Shown here in pieces: positions 33,438 through 42,806 of a stretch of DNA of 64,000 nt. Position numbers and translations under genes: made by a program. The DNA comes from Ilumatobacter sp963746265 (GTDB lineage Bacteria > Actinomycetota > Acidimicrobiia > Acidimicrobiales > Ilumatobacteraceae), in NCBI GenBank assembly GCA_963746265.1, contig CAVVAM010000002.1, forward strand, positions 1 to 64,000, written 5' to 3'. How positions within the stretch are numbered: the stretch's first letter is position 1; the number at the start of each line of letters is the position of its first letter. The notes under the pieces were generated by a model, which was given only the letters and a program-made list of their open reading frames with translations, searched no databases and had not been told where the DNA came from.

Positions 33438-35081
33438 GTGAGCCGATCCGACCCGTCGCCGTCCGTCGCCAGCCACGTCATCGAGGTGATCCGCCAGGCG
33501 GACATCGACACGCTGTTCTGCCTCCCAGGAGTCCAGAACGACGACTTCTTCGACGCACTCGTCGACGCCGACGACATCCGGACGATCGTCTCCCGGCACG
33601 AGCAGGGCGCGGCGTACATGGCGCTCGGCGCCGCCCAGGTGACCGGGCACCCGGCCGCGTTCTGCGTGGTGCCCGGACCCGGCATGCTGAACGCTGCAGC
33701 GGCGCTGACCAGCGCCTACTGGTCGAACGCGCGGGTGCTGGCCGTGATCGGGGAAATCGCCGTCGCCGCCCGGGGCAAGGGATTCGGCGCGCTCCACGAG
33801 CTCGCGGATCAGCATGCGATCCTGCAGCAGCTCACGAAACGCGCCGCCGTGATCGACGAGCCGTCGACGGCCGTCGACGACCTGCAGCGAGCACTCGACG
33901 AGTTGGTGTCCGGTCGACCCCGTCCGGTGAGTGTGGAGGTCCCGGTCGACCGGTGGCGGATGCCAGCAGCCGGTTCGATCGCAGCTCCCCGACCCGAACA
34001 CCCGGCGATCGATCAGGATGCGCTCGACCGTGTGGTGTCGGCGATCGCCGCCGCCGAGCGCCCCATGATCGTCGTCGGCGGCGGGGCACAGGACGCGTCC
34101 GACCCGGTGCGGACACTCGCCGAACTGCTCCAGGCGCCGGTCACCACCCGGCGAATGGGCCAGGGCGTCATCCCCACGGCACACGATCTGTTCGCACCAC
34201 TCGCCGTCGGCCATCGACTCTGGGCGGACGCCGACCTCGTCATCGGCATCGGCACGCGTCTCGAATGGCCGCTGCAGCAGTGGAAGACCGACGATGATCA
34301 GACGATCGTCAAGATCGACATCGACGCCGACGAGCTCGATCGCCACGATGTCGGCACGATCGGCGTCCACGGCGATGCCGCCGAGGTCTGCCGTGCCCTC
34401 GTGGAGGCGCTCGCCCCGCACGGGCGCCGCCCGGACCGCACCGACGAGCTGGCAGCGATGAAGGAGGACTACCGACGGCAGATCGACCACCTCCGCCCGC
34501 AACTCGACTACCTCGCCGCCATCCGTGACGTTCTCCCCACCGATGGCGTGATCGTCGAAGACGTCACCCAGATCGGGTTCGCCGCCCACCTCGCGTTCGA
34601 CTTCCGCCGTCCGCGGACGCTGCTGTCGACGGGCCCCGCCGGCACCCTCGGCGCCGGCTACGCGCACGGGCTCGGCGCGCAGGCCGCCCTCCAGGCCACC
34701 GGCGACCGCAAGGCATTGGTCGTCGCCGGCGACGGCGGCTTCCTCTTCACCGGCAACGAGCTCGCAACGGCCGTACAACACGAGATCCCGCTCGTCTGTG
34801 CCGTGTTCGACGACGGCGCCTACGGCAACGTGAAGCGGATGCAGCAGCAGAAGTTCGGCGACGATCGCACGATCGCGTCCACGCTGCGAAACCCCGACTT
34901 CGTGGCGTATGCCCGCAGCTTCGGGGCGCTCGGACTCCATGCCGACGACCCGGCCGAATTCCGAACCCGCCTCGACGAGGCCTTCTCCGCGGACCGGCCG
35001 ACCATCATCCACGTCGAGACGACGGCGATGCCCGACCCGTGGCCACACCTGCTCCTCGGCCGAGCGCGAGGTCGTGGATGA
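33438..35081 (+). CDS. Thiamine-diphosphate-dependent enzyme, acetolactate-synthase-like
   Basis: The 547-residue product has all three TPP-enzyme domains. The N-terminal Pyr domain contains the activating glutamate in SRHEQGAAYMA. The central domain reads RPMIVVGGGAQDASDP and VIGIGTRLEW. The C-terminal PP domain has the metal-binding VVAGDGGFLFTGNEL...YGNVKRMQQ. Relatives decarboxylate 2-keto acids or make carboligations; the substrate is not predictable. Start GTG 33438, 83 bp from the divergent acyl-CoA synthetase. Its stop overlaps the next gene (ATGA), so a two-gene unit with a metallo-hydrolase is likely. Confidence 0.85.
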   Translation: MSRSDPSPSVASHVIEVIRQADIDTLFCLPGVQNDDFFDALVDADDIRTIVSRHEQGAAYMALGAAQVTGHPAAFCVVPGPGMLNAAAALTSAYWSNARVLAVIGEIAVAARGKGFGALHELADQHAILQQLTKRAAVIDEPSTAVDDLQRALDELVSGRPRPVSVEVPVDRWRMPAAGSIAAPRPEHPAIDQDALDRVVSAIAAAERPMIVVGGGAQDASDPVRTLAELLQAPVTTRRMGQGVIPTAHDLFAPLAVGHRLWADADLVIGIGTRLEWPLQQWKTDDDQTIVKIDIDADELDRHDVGTIGVHGDAAEVCRALVEALAPHGRRPDRTDELAAMKEDYRRQIDHLRPQLDYLAAIRDVLPTDGVIVEDVTQIGFAAHLAFDFRRPRTLLSTGPAGTLGAGYAHGLGAQAALQATGDRKALVVAGDGGFLFTGNELATAVQHEIPLVCAVFDDGAYGNVKRMQQQKFGDDRTIASTLRNPDFVAYARSFGALGLHADDPAEFRTRLDEAFSADRPTIIHVETTAMPDPWPHLLLGRARGRG

Positions 35082-35815
35082 CAGGCCCCACGATCACCGG
35101 ACTCGACTGCGGTTGGATGCGGACTCAGGCGCGAACCCTCTCGACGGGCGGTGGCACCGACGAGATCTCGATCCCGATCCCCGCCTGGCTGGTCAGGCAC
35201 CCGGCCGGCATCGTCTTGTTCGACGTCGGCCTACACCCCGACCTGGCAGCGAGCACGGCGTCACTCGGAACCTTGGCGAAGCTGTTCGCCGTCGACCTCG
35301 ACATCGACGGCACGATCGGGCCCCGGCTCGAGCAGCACCACGTCGACCCGGCCGACTCGTTCACCGTCGTGCTCTCCCACTGTCACTTCGACCACGTCGG
35401 CGGGCTCGTCGAGCTGCCGAACGCTCGCGTGCTGGTGCAGCGCGACGAATGGCGCGCCGCCAGTGAGGGTGGCACGGTCTACGACGCCGGCCTCGTCGAT
35501 CACGGCCACGAGGTCGTCGAACTCGACGGGCCCCACGATCTGTTCGGCGACGGAGCGATCACCTGCCTGCCGACCCCGGGACACACCTGCGGCCACCAGT
35601 CGTTGCGGGTGCTCACCGAGGAGGGTCCGGCGATTCTCGCCGGGGACGCGTGCTACTTCTCCCGCACCCTCGACGACGAGGTGCTGCCACCGTTCGCGCA
35701 CGATCTCGATCGACAGCGAGCATCGTTGGCGATGCTCCAGCGCGAGCGTTCGGGCGGCACGACGATCGTGCCCGGCCACGACGTCGACGTGTTCCGCCGG
35801 CTGCAGCGGGCCTGA
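35078..35815 (+). CDS. Metallo-beta-lactamase-fold hydrolase, lactonase-like
   Basis: The 245-residue product has the di-zinc motif SHCHFDHVGG (H101, H103, D105, H106), PTPGHTCGHQS (third-site histidine), AGDACYF (bridging Asp) and VPGHD. The overall pattern is that of N-acyl homoserine lactone lactonases such as AiiA (HxHxDH with ISIPIPAWLVRHPAGIVLFDVG at the front), but many such proteins have other esters as substrates. ATG 35078 overlaps the stop of the TPP enzyme gene (ATGA), so they are translationally coupled and probably act in one small pathway. The track-level earlier start (35039) would lie inside the TPP gene. Confidence 0.85.
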   Translation: MTGPTITGLDCGWMRTQARTLSTGGGTDEISIPIPAWLVRHPAGIVLFDVGLHPDLAASTASLGTLAKLFAVDLDIDGTIGPRLEQHHVDPADSFTVVLSHCHFDHVGGLVELPNARVLVQRDEWRAASEGGTVYDAGLVDHGHEVVELDGPHDLFGDGAITCLPTPGHTCGHQSLRVLTEEGPAILAGDACYFSRTLDDEVLPPFAHDLDRQRASLAMLQRERSGGTTIVPGHDVDVFRRLQRA

Positions 35816-35890
35816 CGCACGCCGACGGCCACCAGAACCGCTCGGCCCGGATTGCACGGCCGACCGCCGAGACAGGCTGGCCCTCCGGAA

Positions 35891-36364
35891 CTCCGCGCCG
35901 ACCCGCTCGGCGTTCCCGACGATGCGAACGCGATCGTCGGGCAGTCACCCGTCGTCAAGACGATCGTCGACGTGCGCGAGACGTTGGCCGGATCGTGCCC
36001 GTCGCTCCGTTTCGGTGCTGCGTTCCGCGAAGCGTCAGGCCCACGTCTGGTGCGACCGTCGGGCAATGACCCCGAACTGCGATGCGGCGCTCGATACCGC
36101 TCTCGCCATCGGCGCCGGACACAGCTCTCCGGTGTACCTGCACGCCGGAGGTCCGGTGCGATGCAGTCAGCCAGCTCGCAGGTGCACTCGAGCTGTGCCA
36201 CATGGTGCGCGTGACGGGGAACCCACTGGAGATCCTCGTCGCCATCACCGATCGGGGGCCGAAGTGTGGTCGGGGTGATCGACCGCGAGCCGTCGCTCGG
36301 TGTGGAGACCGGCGACGACGCGATCGCTCGACGCGAGCGTCTGACGACCCTCGACCACCGGGTC
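35891..36364 (+). pseudogene. Adenosine-specific kinase family protein (PF04008), multiply frameshifted
   Basis: Four successive segments in different frames line up with one protein. (1) 35891-36083: LGVPDDANAIVGQS, FGAAFREASGPRLVR and SGNDPEL. (2) About 36071-36160: ALDTALAIGAGHS and VYL. (3) 36172-36265: QLAGALELCHMV and GNPLEILVAITDRG. (4) 36266-36364: GVIDREPSLGVETGDDAIARRERL. The order matches the short adenosine-specific kinase family, which I recognise from NVILGQS-KT, FG-AFCEASGP-LVR-EGND, AIGAGH and GVIDG. At least three frameshifts show it is dead. The tail overlaps the in-frame upstream extension of the CapA gene, which is why that longer start was rejected. Confidence 0.7.
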
Positions 36365-36442
36365 CGAGCCGGCGACCTCACCGCGGCTCGGGCGGGCCGT
36401 TCGACCCTGCCGGGCCGCACGTTCGAGGCGCACGCTGCAAGC

Positions 36443-37969
36443 ATGAACGCGTCGCCGCTCGTGACGATCGCGTGCTTGGTCGCAGCGTCGTGCGCCTCTG
36501 CGACGGTCACCGTGCGCTCGACGTCGCCCGAGACGCCCGCCGCACCTCCGGTCCGGCTCGTCTTCGTCGGAGACCTGATGCTCGGACGGGGTGTCGCTCC
36601 GGTCGTCGCGGGCGATCCGACGAGCGTGTTCGAACGCCTTCGATCGGTGATCGTCGGCGCCGACCTCGCGTTCGGCAATCTCGAGTCACCGCTCACCGAC
36701 CGACCCCACCTCGTCGGCGAGCACGCGCTCGAAGCGGATCCAACCGCTGCAGGGCTGCTGGCAGGTGCCGGGTTCGACGTGATGTCGATCGCCAACAACC
36801 ACGCCGCCGATGCCGGGCCGGACACCGTGTCGGACACGGTGGCTGCACTCTCCGCCGCAGGACTGCGGTCCGTCGGCGCAGGGACCTCGGCCGAGACGGT
36901 GTCGGAGCCGCTGGTCATCGACATCCGAGGGATCACCGTGGGCGTCGCCGCCTTCGACAACGCCGGCGGTCCGGCGACGTCCGGAGAGGTGAACGGCATC
37001 AACGCCTGGAACCTCGACGCCGCACGCACGACCGTCACCGAGCTGCGACGCAACGTCGACGTCGTCGTGGTCAGTCTGCACGGAGGAGTCGAATACCTCC
37101 CCCGCCCCGATCCGGCTCTCGCACACGTCACCGAACTGCTCGCCGAGTGGGGCGCCGACGTCATCTGGGGCCACGGAGCGCACGTCATCTACCCGGTCGC
37201 CACCTCGGACCACGGCGGACGGACATCGGTCGTGGCCGCCGGCCTCGGGAACGCACTGTTCGACCAGCGCACACCGCAGACCCGGGTCGGCTCCGTGCTG
37301 GAGGTGCTCGCCGACCGGGACGGCGTCATCGCGATGCGAACCGGCCGCCTCGAGATCGACGCCGGACGAACGGCGTTCACCGGGTGGGACGACCCGGCCA
37401 CCGACGCGGTCGCCCTCGACGCCGACTGGTGGACTCCGGTCGCACCCTGGGCACCCGCCGACGGCTTGCCACGGGAGTGGGACGTTCACCCGCTGCGCGA
37501 CGACGCCCAGGAGATCGCGAGGTCGATCGGTGATGTGACCGGAACGGGAGCGATCGACCTCGTGGTCGCATACCGCCGCCCGGCCCGCCCGGAGCGAGCG
37601 CACGACACATTCGACGGCGTCGACTGGTTCGACCAGCAGGGACGCACCGCCCACATCGCCGTGTACACCAGCGAGGGGCGGATGCGGTGGGGTTCCGCGG
37701 TGATGTTCCAGCCCGTCGGCGCGATCGCCGCCTGCGACGGTGCGATGGCGCTCGGACTCACCACGATGGACGACGAGGTGATCATCGCGGGCGGGGCGTG
37801 GATCTGGGACGGCTTCGGCTTCCGGACCGCCTCCGTCCTCCCGGGAAGCGCGATGCCCACCTGTGCCGACATCGACCACGACGGACGAACCGACCCGGTG
37901 CTCGCTGTTCGCGAGCCGATGTCGGCGCGACCGAACGAGTCTCCGACCACGAACGAGACGAGCGAGTAG
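36443..37969 (+). CDS. CapA/PgsA-family lipoprotein (metallophosphoesterase fold)
   Basis: The 508-residue product has a short lipoprotein signal ending VAASC (Cys17) and a PGA_cap domain with the expected metal-site motifs: FVGDLMLGRGV, FGNLESPLT, SIANNHAADAG, VSLHGGVEY and GHGAHVIYP. CapA proteins take part in poly-gamma-glutamate or capsule assembly, but many homologues lack a known role. The C-terminal 170 residues form an extra domain containing an FG-GAP-like stretch (CADIDHDGRTDPVLAVREP). The start was set at ATG 36443 because it begins the signal peptide; further upstream lies a pseudogene. A DUF3160 lipoprotein follows after 10 bp. Confidence 0.8.
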   Translation: MNASPLVTIACLVAASCASATVTVRSTSPETPAAPPVRLVFVGDLMLGRGVAPVVAGDPTSVFERLRSVIVGADLAFGNLESPLTDRPHLVGEHALEADPTAAGLLAGAGFDVMSIANNHAADAGPDTVSDTVAALSAAGLRSVGAGTSAETVSEPLVIDIRGITVGVAAFDNAGGPATSGEVNGINAWNLDAARTTVTELRRNVDVVVVSLHGGVEYLPRPDPALAHVTELLAEWGADVIWGHGAHVIYPVATSDHGGRTSVVAAGLGNALFDQRTPQTRVGSVLEVLADRDGVIAMRTGRLEIDAGRTAFTGWDDPATDAVALDADWWTPVAPWAPADGLPREWDVHPLRDDAQEIARSIGDVTGTGAIDLVVAYRRPARPERAHDTFDGVDWFDQQGRTAHIAVYTSEGRMRWGSAVMFQPVGAIAACDGAMALGLTTMDDEVIIAGGAWIWDGFGFRTASVLPGSAMPTCADIDHDGRTDPVLAVREPMSARPNESPTTNETSE

Positions 37970-37979
37970 GGGGAGCGAC

Positions 37980-40727
37980 ATGCGACATCGTCAACGACAT
38001 CCGTCCCTGGTGGTTTGGGCCGCCGTCTCCCTCGTCGTCGCCGCGTGCACGGGCGGCGACGACACCGCGACGACCACCGAGGCCGTCACCACGACGGCGG
38101 CTCCGAGCACCACGGCCGCTCCACCGACGACGTCACCGCCGGCCCCGACCGTGGCGTCCAGCACCACGCTCGCCGCTGCGACCGCGACGACCGGGGTCGC
38201 CGGGCTGCGCAGCGTCTCCCCCTTCGCGGACTACCGCTGGGTCCCGCCCCTCACCGGCGACGCGGTCTACGACGGCCCGGCCACGCCGACCTCCCTCGAC
38301 GACGTCCTCCTCACCCCGACGCAGTCGTCGCTCCGCGACCCGGACACTCCCGTGCTGACCAGCCTCGTCGAGCGGCTCGAGGCGAACGGGTTCGCGGTCG
38401 ACGGGTCGAGATCCGGGTATCGCTTCTTCCACGACGGCTACAAGGCCTCCGCCTACGACTCGTACGAGCCGATCTTCGTCACGACCGACGCGCTCTACCA
38501 CTCGTGGCACCTGGTGTTCGACCGCGTCCTGCGCGACACCGAGCAATATCGACTGCTCCCGATCCTCGAGCAGCTCCTCGCCGGCGCCGTCGATGCCGCA
38601 CGAGTGCAGGAGCGGGCACTCGACGGGACGGATCTGGCGGATGCTGCGCACCGGGCGACCGCCTACTACGAGGCCGCAGCAACGCTCCTCGAGCTCGACG
38701 TCGGGCCGATCAACGACCTCGCGACCGCCGAGGTCGCAGCTGTCGATGCCGCAGCAGGGATGCAGACGTCGCCGATCACCGGCCTGGTCGAGTGCCGCGC
38801 GCCGGAGTCGTTCGTCGGGTGCGTCGACTTCAGCCTGTTCCGGCCACGCGGCCACTACACGCGGACGCCGGAGCTCGAGCGCTACTTCGAGGCGATGTCG
38901 CTGCTCGGTCAAGAGGGCTTTGCGCTCGCCGACGGCATCGGTGTCGCCCCCGCTCTGCTGGTGACTCGCGTCCTCCTCGACGACCCGGAGCTGCTCGCCG
39001 CCTGGACGGCGCTCTACGAACCCACGGCATTCCTCGTCGGCATGGCCGACGACATCGACCCGCTCCAGCTCGCGGTGGCCACCACGCAGGCTGCGCCGGG
39101 ATGGATCGACGACCCGACCGTGCTGACCGACACCGACACCGAATCGATCGCCGACGCCGTGCTCGCAGATCACCCGGTGGCGATCGACCCCGAACGAGCC
39201 GCCGTGCGGGTGATGGGTGCTCGATTCACCCTCGACGCATTCATCCTCGACCAGGTGGCATGGCCGAACGTCGGGCGTGAGCTCCTCGACGAGCGCCGGG
39301 TCCACGTGTCGGCGCTCGACGTCGCCGCCGCCTTCGGGTCACCGCTCGCCCGCGATCTGCAACTCGCCACCGAGGCGTCGTACGACCGCTACGAAGAGCA
39401 ACTCGACGCGATGACGGGGGTCGTGGCCGGCCGGAGCCCCGACGACTGGGCGGGCACCGTGTACGACGCCTGGCTCGTCGCGATCGAACCCCAGTTCCGA
39501 GCCCGCGGCCAGGAGTACCCCGACTTCATGCGCACCGACACGTGGGCGGCGAAGTCGTTGCAGACGGGACTGAGCTCCTACACGGAGCTCAAGCACGACA
39601 CGGTGCTCTACACGAAGCAGGGCGCCAGCGGCGAGGGCGAGGGCCCGGAGGGCCCGGACTTCGTGCCGCGCCATTGGGTGGAGCCCGACCCGGTTGCGTT
39701 CGGGCGGATCTCGTCGGCTGCCGGGCTGCTGCGCGACGGGTTCGCCGCCCGAGACCTGCTCATCGACGAGACCGAGGACCTCTTGGCGACACTCATCGAG
39801 CTGACCGACTGGCTCGGAGGGATCGCCGAGCGCGAGCTTCGGGGCACCGTGGCCAGTGATGCCGAGAACGACCGGCTACGCAACATCGGCTCGGAGCTCG
39901 AGTACCTGTGGATCGCGTCGAGCGAGATCGAGGTGAACGAGTCGGGCGTCGCGGTTCCCGATCCGAACGAGCGGGCCGCGCTCGTGACCGACATCTTCAC
40001 GACCTCGTTCGACTACCTCCAGCTCGGCACCGGCGGGATCGACCCGCTCGACGTGATCGTGCCGCTCGGCGATGGCCGGTTCGAACTCGCCCGCGGCTAC
40101 GTGTTCTCGTACTACGAATTCTGGCGGCCGACGAGTGAGCCACGCCTGACCGACGAGGAGTGGCGCACGATGGTCAGCGACGGCGACACGCCGCCACGAC
40201 CCGACTGGACCGGATCGTTCCTCGTCGGTGTGACCGGCGTCCGGCTCGGCGACGTCGCCGAACGGTACGAGGCCGACCTGGCCCGGGCCGGTCCGGGCAC
40301 CTCCTATCACCTCGCCTGCACGCTCGTCGACTCCGCCCGTATCGGGCGCGGCGCCCTGGTCCCCTGCCAGATCTCGGACACCTCGGTCATCCCGTCTCCC
40401 CGGGTCGCAGACCTCTTCCTGCTCGTGCTCGACGACGAGGGGACGACGACGTCGTGGCAGGCGCCGGTCGACGCCCTCGCCCCACCGCCGGGCCGCGACG
40501 GGCTCCTGTGCCGCGAGTACCTCGCACTGCCCGAGGTCGTGGCGGCGTTGGCGTCCTTCGGCGACTCGCCACCCTTCGACGACTCGAAGCTCGCGTACCA
40601 GTGGGCGCTCGCCTACTGGTACGACCAGGGAGCTCCCGGCCGGATGGACGTCGACGGGAACGCCGTGCCGTGCGAGCTGCTCTTCGACCCGGCCGTGGTC
40701 GCCGAGGTCTGGGCCGGCGATCACTGA
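37980..40727 (+). CDS. DUF3160 family lipoprotein
   Basis: The 915-residue product has a lipoprotein signal ending LVVAAC (Cys23) and a Thr/Ala/Pro-rich linker of about 50 residues. The large helical DUF3160 region (VTTDALYHSWHLVFDRVLRDTE...ELKHDTVLYTKQ...GYVFSYYEFWRP) follows. Function of the family is unknown; it is secreted and found in archaea, myxobacteria and actinobacteria. The C-terminus carries an Excalibur-like calcium motif, RMDVDGNAVPCE, after a cysteine-containing segment. ATG 37980 follows GGGGGAG and lies 10 bp after the CapA gene, so the two lipoproteins form an operon and may act together at the cell surface. Confidence 0.8.
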   Translation: MRHRQRHPSLVVWAAVSLVVAACTGGDDTATTTEAVTTTAAPSTTAAPPTTSPPAPTVASSTTLAAATATTGVAGLRSVSPFADYRWVPPLTGDAVYDGPATPTSLDDVLLTPTQSSLRDPDTPVLTSLVERLEANGFAVDGSRSGYRFFHDGYKASAYDSYEPIFVTTDALYHSWHLVFDRVLRDTEQYRLLPILEQLLAGAVDAARVQERALDGTDLADAAHRATAYYEAAATLLELDVGPINDLATAEVAAVDAAAGMQTSPITGLVECRAPESFVGCVDFSLFRPRGHYTRTPELERYFEAMSLLGQEGFALADGIGVAPALLVTRVLLDDPELLAAWTALYEPTAFLVGMADDIDPLQLAVATTQAAPGWIDDPTVLTDTDTESIADAVLADHPVAIDPERAAVRVMGARFTLDAFILDQVAWPNVGRELLDERRVHVSALDVAAAFGSPLARDLQLATEASYDRYEEQLDAMTGVVAGRSPDDWAGTVYDAWLVAIEPQFRARGQEYPDFMRTDTWAAKSLQTGLSSYTELKHDTVLYTKQGASGEGEGPEGPDFVPRHWVEPDPVAFGRISSAAGLLRDGFAARDLLIDETEDLLATLIELTDWLGGIAERELRGTVASDAENDRLRNIGSELEYLWIASSEIEVNESGVAVPDPNERAALVTDIFTTSFDYLQLGTGGIDPLDVIVPLGDGRFELARGYVFSYYEFWRPTSEPRLTDEEWRTMVSDGDTPPRPDWTGSFLVGVTGVRLGDVAERYEADLARAGPGTSYHLACTLVDSARIGRGALVPCQISDTSVIPSPRVADLFLLVLDDEGTTTSWQAPVDALAPPPGRDGLLCREYLALPEVVAALASFGDSPPFDDSKLAYQWALAYWYDQGAPGRMDVDGNAVPCELLFDPAVVAEVWAGDH

Positions 40728-40738
40728 CGCCCCGATCG

Positions 40739-40785
40739 ATGACACAGCGTCGTGCCTGGCCTCGATCAATCGCGTGTCATATACT
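40739..40785 (+). promoter_or_regulatory. paa promoter: inverted repeat and leaderless -10 element
   Basis: TATACT (40780-40785) lies 6 bases before ATG 40792, the spacing of a leaderless promoter. ATGACACAGCG (40739-40749) and CGCGTGTCAT (40771-40780) are inverted repeats with a single bulged A, and the right arm touches the -10. This is a reasonable operator for the PaaX-type repressor encoded at 44394-45314. No matching copy was seen at that gene itself. Confidence 0.5.
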
Positions 40786-40791
40786 GTTGCG

Positions 40792-41745
40792 ATGTCCACC
40801 GACACCACAGCGCTCCAGACACGGTTCGATTCGCTGATCGACGCCGACGAGCGGATCGAGCCGCTGGATTGGATGCCCGACGAGTATCGCAAGACGCTCG
40901 TACGTCAGATCGCCCAGCACGCCCATTCGGAGGTCGTCGGCATGCAGCCGGAGGGCAACTGGCTGACGCGTGCACCATCGCTGCGACGCAAGGCGATCCT
41001 GACGGCGAAGGTGCAGGACGAGGCCGGGCACGGGCTCTACCTCTACGGGGCCGCCGAGACGCTCGGCACACCGCGCGAGGAGCTGCTCGACCGGCTGCAC
41101 ACCGGCCGCCAGAAGTACTCGTCGATCTTCAACTACCCCACGCTCACCTGGGCCGACGTCGGCGCGATCGGCTGGCTGGTCGACGGCGCTGCGATCATGA
41201 ATCAGGTGCCGCTGTGCCGCTGCTCGTACGGCCCGTACGCCCGCGCCATGGTCCGGATCTGCAAAGAAGAGAGCTTCCATCAGCGGCAGGGTTTCCAGAT
41301 CATGCTCGAGCTCGCACACGGCACCCCGGCCCAGCGCGACATGGCACAGGACGCGCTCGACCGGTGGTGGTGGCCGGCGATCATGATGTTCGGCCCGCCC
41401 GACGCCGAGTCGGTACACGGCGACCAGAACATGCGCTGGGGCATCAAACGGTTCGGCAACGACGAACTCCGACAGAAGTTCATCGACGCCACGGTCCCGC
41501 AGGCCGACCTGCTCGGCCTCACGATCCCCGACCCGGATCTCCGATACGACGAGAACTCCGGCCACTACGTGCACGGCCCGATCGACTGGGATCACTTCTG
41601 GGACGTCGTGAAGGGCAACGGTCCGTGCAACAGCGAGCGCATGGCGACACGCGTCGGCGCCCACGACGGCGGGGCCTGGGTACGCGCAGCTGCCACCGCC
41701 TACGCAGAGAAGCAGGCGGCCCGACGCACCGAGACCGCCGCATGA
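40792..41745 (+). CDS. paaA: Phenylacetyl-CoA 1,2-epoxidase subunit PaaA
   Basis: This is the catalytic di-iron subunit of the multicomponent oxygenase that epoxidises phenylacetyl-CoA. The 317-residue product shows the ferritin-like metal ligands E...EAGH in KVQDEAGHGLYLYG and EESFH in ICKEESFHQRQGFQ, plus LTIPDPDLRYDE near the end. ATG 40792 was chosen over an upstream in-frame start at 40774 because the -10 hexamer overlaps that region and no ribosome site precedes the ATG, which suggests a leaderless message. It is the first gene of paaABCDE and overlaps paaB (ATGA). Confidence 0.96.
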   Translation: MSTDTTALQTRFDSLIDADERIEPLDWMPDEYRKTLVRQIAQHAHSEVVGMQPEGNWLTRAPSLRRKAILTAKVQDEAGHGLYLYGAAETLGTPREELLDRLHTGRQKYSSIFNYPTLTWADVGAIGWLVDGAAIMNQVPLCRCSYGPYARAMVRICKEESFHQRQGFQIMLELAHGTPAQRDMAQDALDRWWWPAIMMFGPPDAESVHGDQNMRWGIKRFGNDELRQKFIDATVPQADLLGLTIPDPDLRYDENSGHYVHGPIDWDHFWDVVKGNGPCNSERMATRVGAHDGGAWVRAAATAYAEKQAARRTETAA

Positions 41746-42035
41746 CCGGGAGCACTGCCGACTGGCCGCTCTGGGAGGTGTTCGTGCGAGCCAAGCGGGG
41801 TGTCAGCCACGTCCACGCCGGCACGGTGCACGCCCCCGACGCCGAACTCGCCCTGCAGAACGCTCGCGACCTCTTCACGCGACGATCGGAGGGGGTCAGT
41901 ATCTGGGTCGTCCAATCCACCGCGATCACCGCTTCGAGTCCGGACGACCACGACGCGTTCTTCGATCCGGCGGCCGACAAGTCGTTCCGGCATCCGACCG
42001 ACTTCGAGCTCCCCGACGAAGTCGCGAACATGTGA
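41742..42035 (+). CDS. paaB: Phenylacetyl-CoA epoxidase subunit PaaB
   Basis: The 97-residue product has the PaaB signature WPLWEVFVRAKRGVSHVHAGTVHAPDAELALQNARDLFTRR followed by SIWVV. PaaB bridges PaaAC heterodimers and has no catalytic centre. Both ends overlap the neighbours by 4 bp, so stoichiometric translation is likely. Confidence 0.95.
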   Translation: MTGSTADWPLWEVFVRAKRGVSHVHAGTVHAPDAELALQNARDLFTRRSEGVSIWVVQSTAITASSPDDHDAFFDPAADKSFRHPTDFELPDEVANM

Positions 42036-42799
42036 TGCAGATCATCACCACCTACGTGTTGCGACAAGGCGACCGGGCCCTGATCCTTGCTCAGCGCCTC
42101 CTGGAGGAGATCACGCACGCGCCCGAGATCGAGGAAGACATGGCCCTGTCGAACCTCGCGCTCGATCTGATCGGCCAGGCGCGCGGTTTGTACACGTATG
42201 CCGGCGAGCTCGAGGGGCCGACCGACGACGGCACCATCCGCGACGAGAACCACTTCGCGTACTGGCGCGACCAGCACGAGTTCCTCAACCCGTTGCTGGT
42301 CGAACAACCGAACGGCGACTTCGCGTTCGTGATCGGCCGCCAGTTCCTCCACGATGCGTACGCACTGCCGCTGTGGCACGCCCTCACGACGTCGACCGAC
42401 GAGACGCTCGCCGCACTGGCCGGCAAGGCGGTGAAGGAGACGGCGTACCACCTCCGACACGCCCGCAGCTGGGTGATCCGGCTCGGCGACGGCACCGACG
42501 AGAGCCACACCCGCATGCAGTCGGCGATCGATGATCTGTGGCGCTTCACCGGTGAGCTGTTCGAGCACGACGACGTCGAGGATTCGCTCGTGTCCTCCGG
42601 GGTCGCCGCCGACCCCGGGGACCTGCGCACCAGCTGGCGGCACACCGTCGCCGATGCGCTCGCGGAGGCCACCCTGAGGGTGCCCGACGACGGCATCATG
42701 CAGTCGGGTGGGCGAAACGGCCGCCACACGGAGCAGTTCTCGTACCTCATCGGCGAGATGCAGGTGCTGGCCCGCGCCCACCCTGGAGCGACCTGGTGA
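42032..42799 (+). CDS. paaC: Phenylacetyl-CoA epoxidase subunit PaaC
   Basis: The 255-residue product is the structural ferritin-like partner of PaaA (RQGDRALILAQRLLEEITHAPEIEEDMALSNLALDLIGQAR...AVKETAYHLRHARSW). In the family its metal site is degenerate and it scaffolds the heterodimer and helps bind CoA. The start is GTG 42032 or the next codon, ATG 42035; either overlaps or abuts the paaB stop. Confidence 0.94.
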   Translation: MMQIITTYVLRQGDRALILAQRLLEEITHAPEIEEDMALSNLALDLIGQARGLYTYAGELEGPTDDGTIRDENHFAYWRDQHEFLNPLLVEQPNGDFAFVIGRQFLHDAYALPLWHALTTSTDETLAALAGKAVKETAYHLRHARSWVIRLGDGTDESHTRMQSAIDDLWRFTGELFEHDDVEDSLVSSGVAADPGDLRTSWRHTVADALAEATLRVPDDGIMQSGGRNGRHTEQFSYLIGEMQVLARAHPGATW

Positions 42800-42806
42800 T
42801 GTCGTC

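Noticed and set aside
35039..35080. Earlier start for the metallo-beta-lactamase-fold gene
   Set aside because: It lies inside the coding end of the TPP enzyme; the ATGA overlap at 35078 is the usual arrangement in this window.
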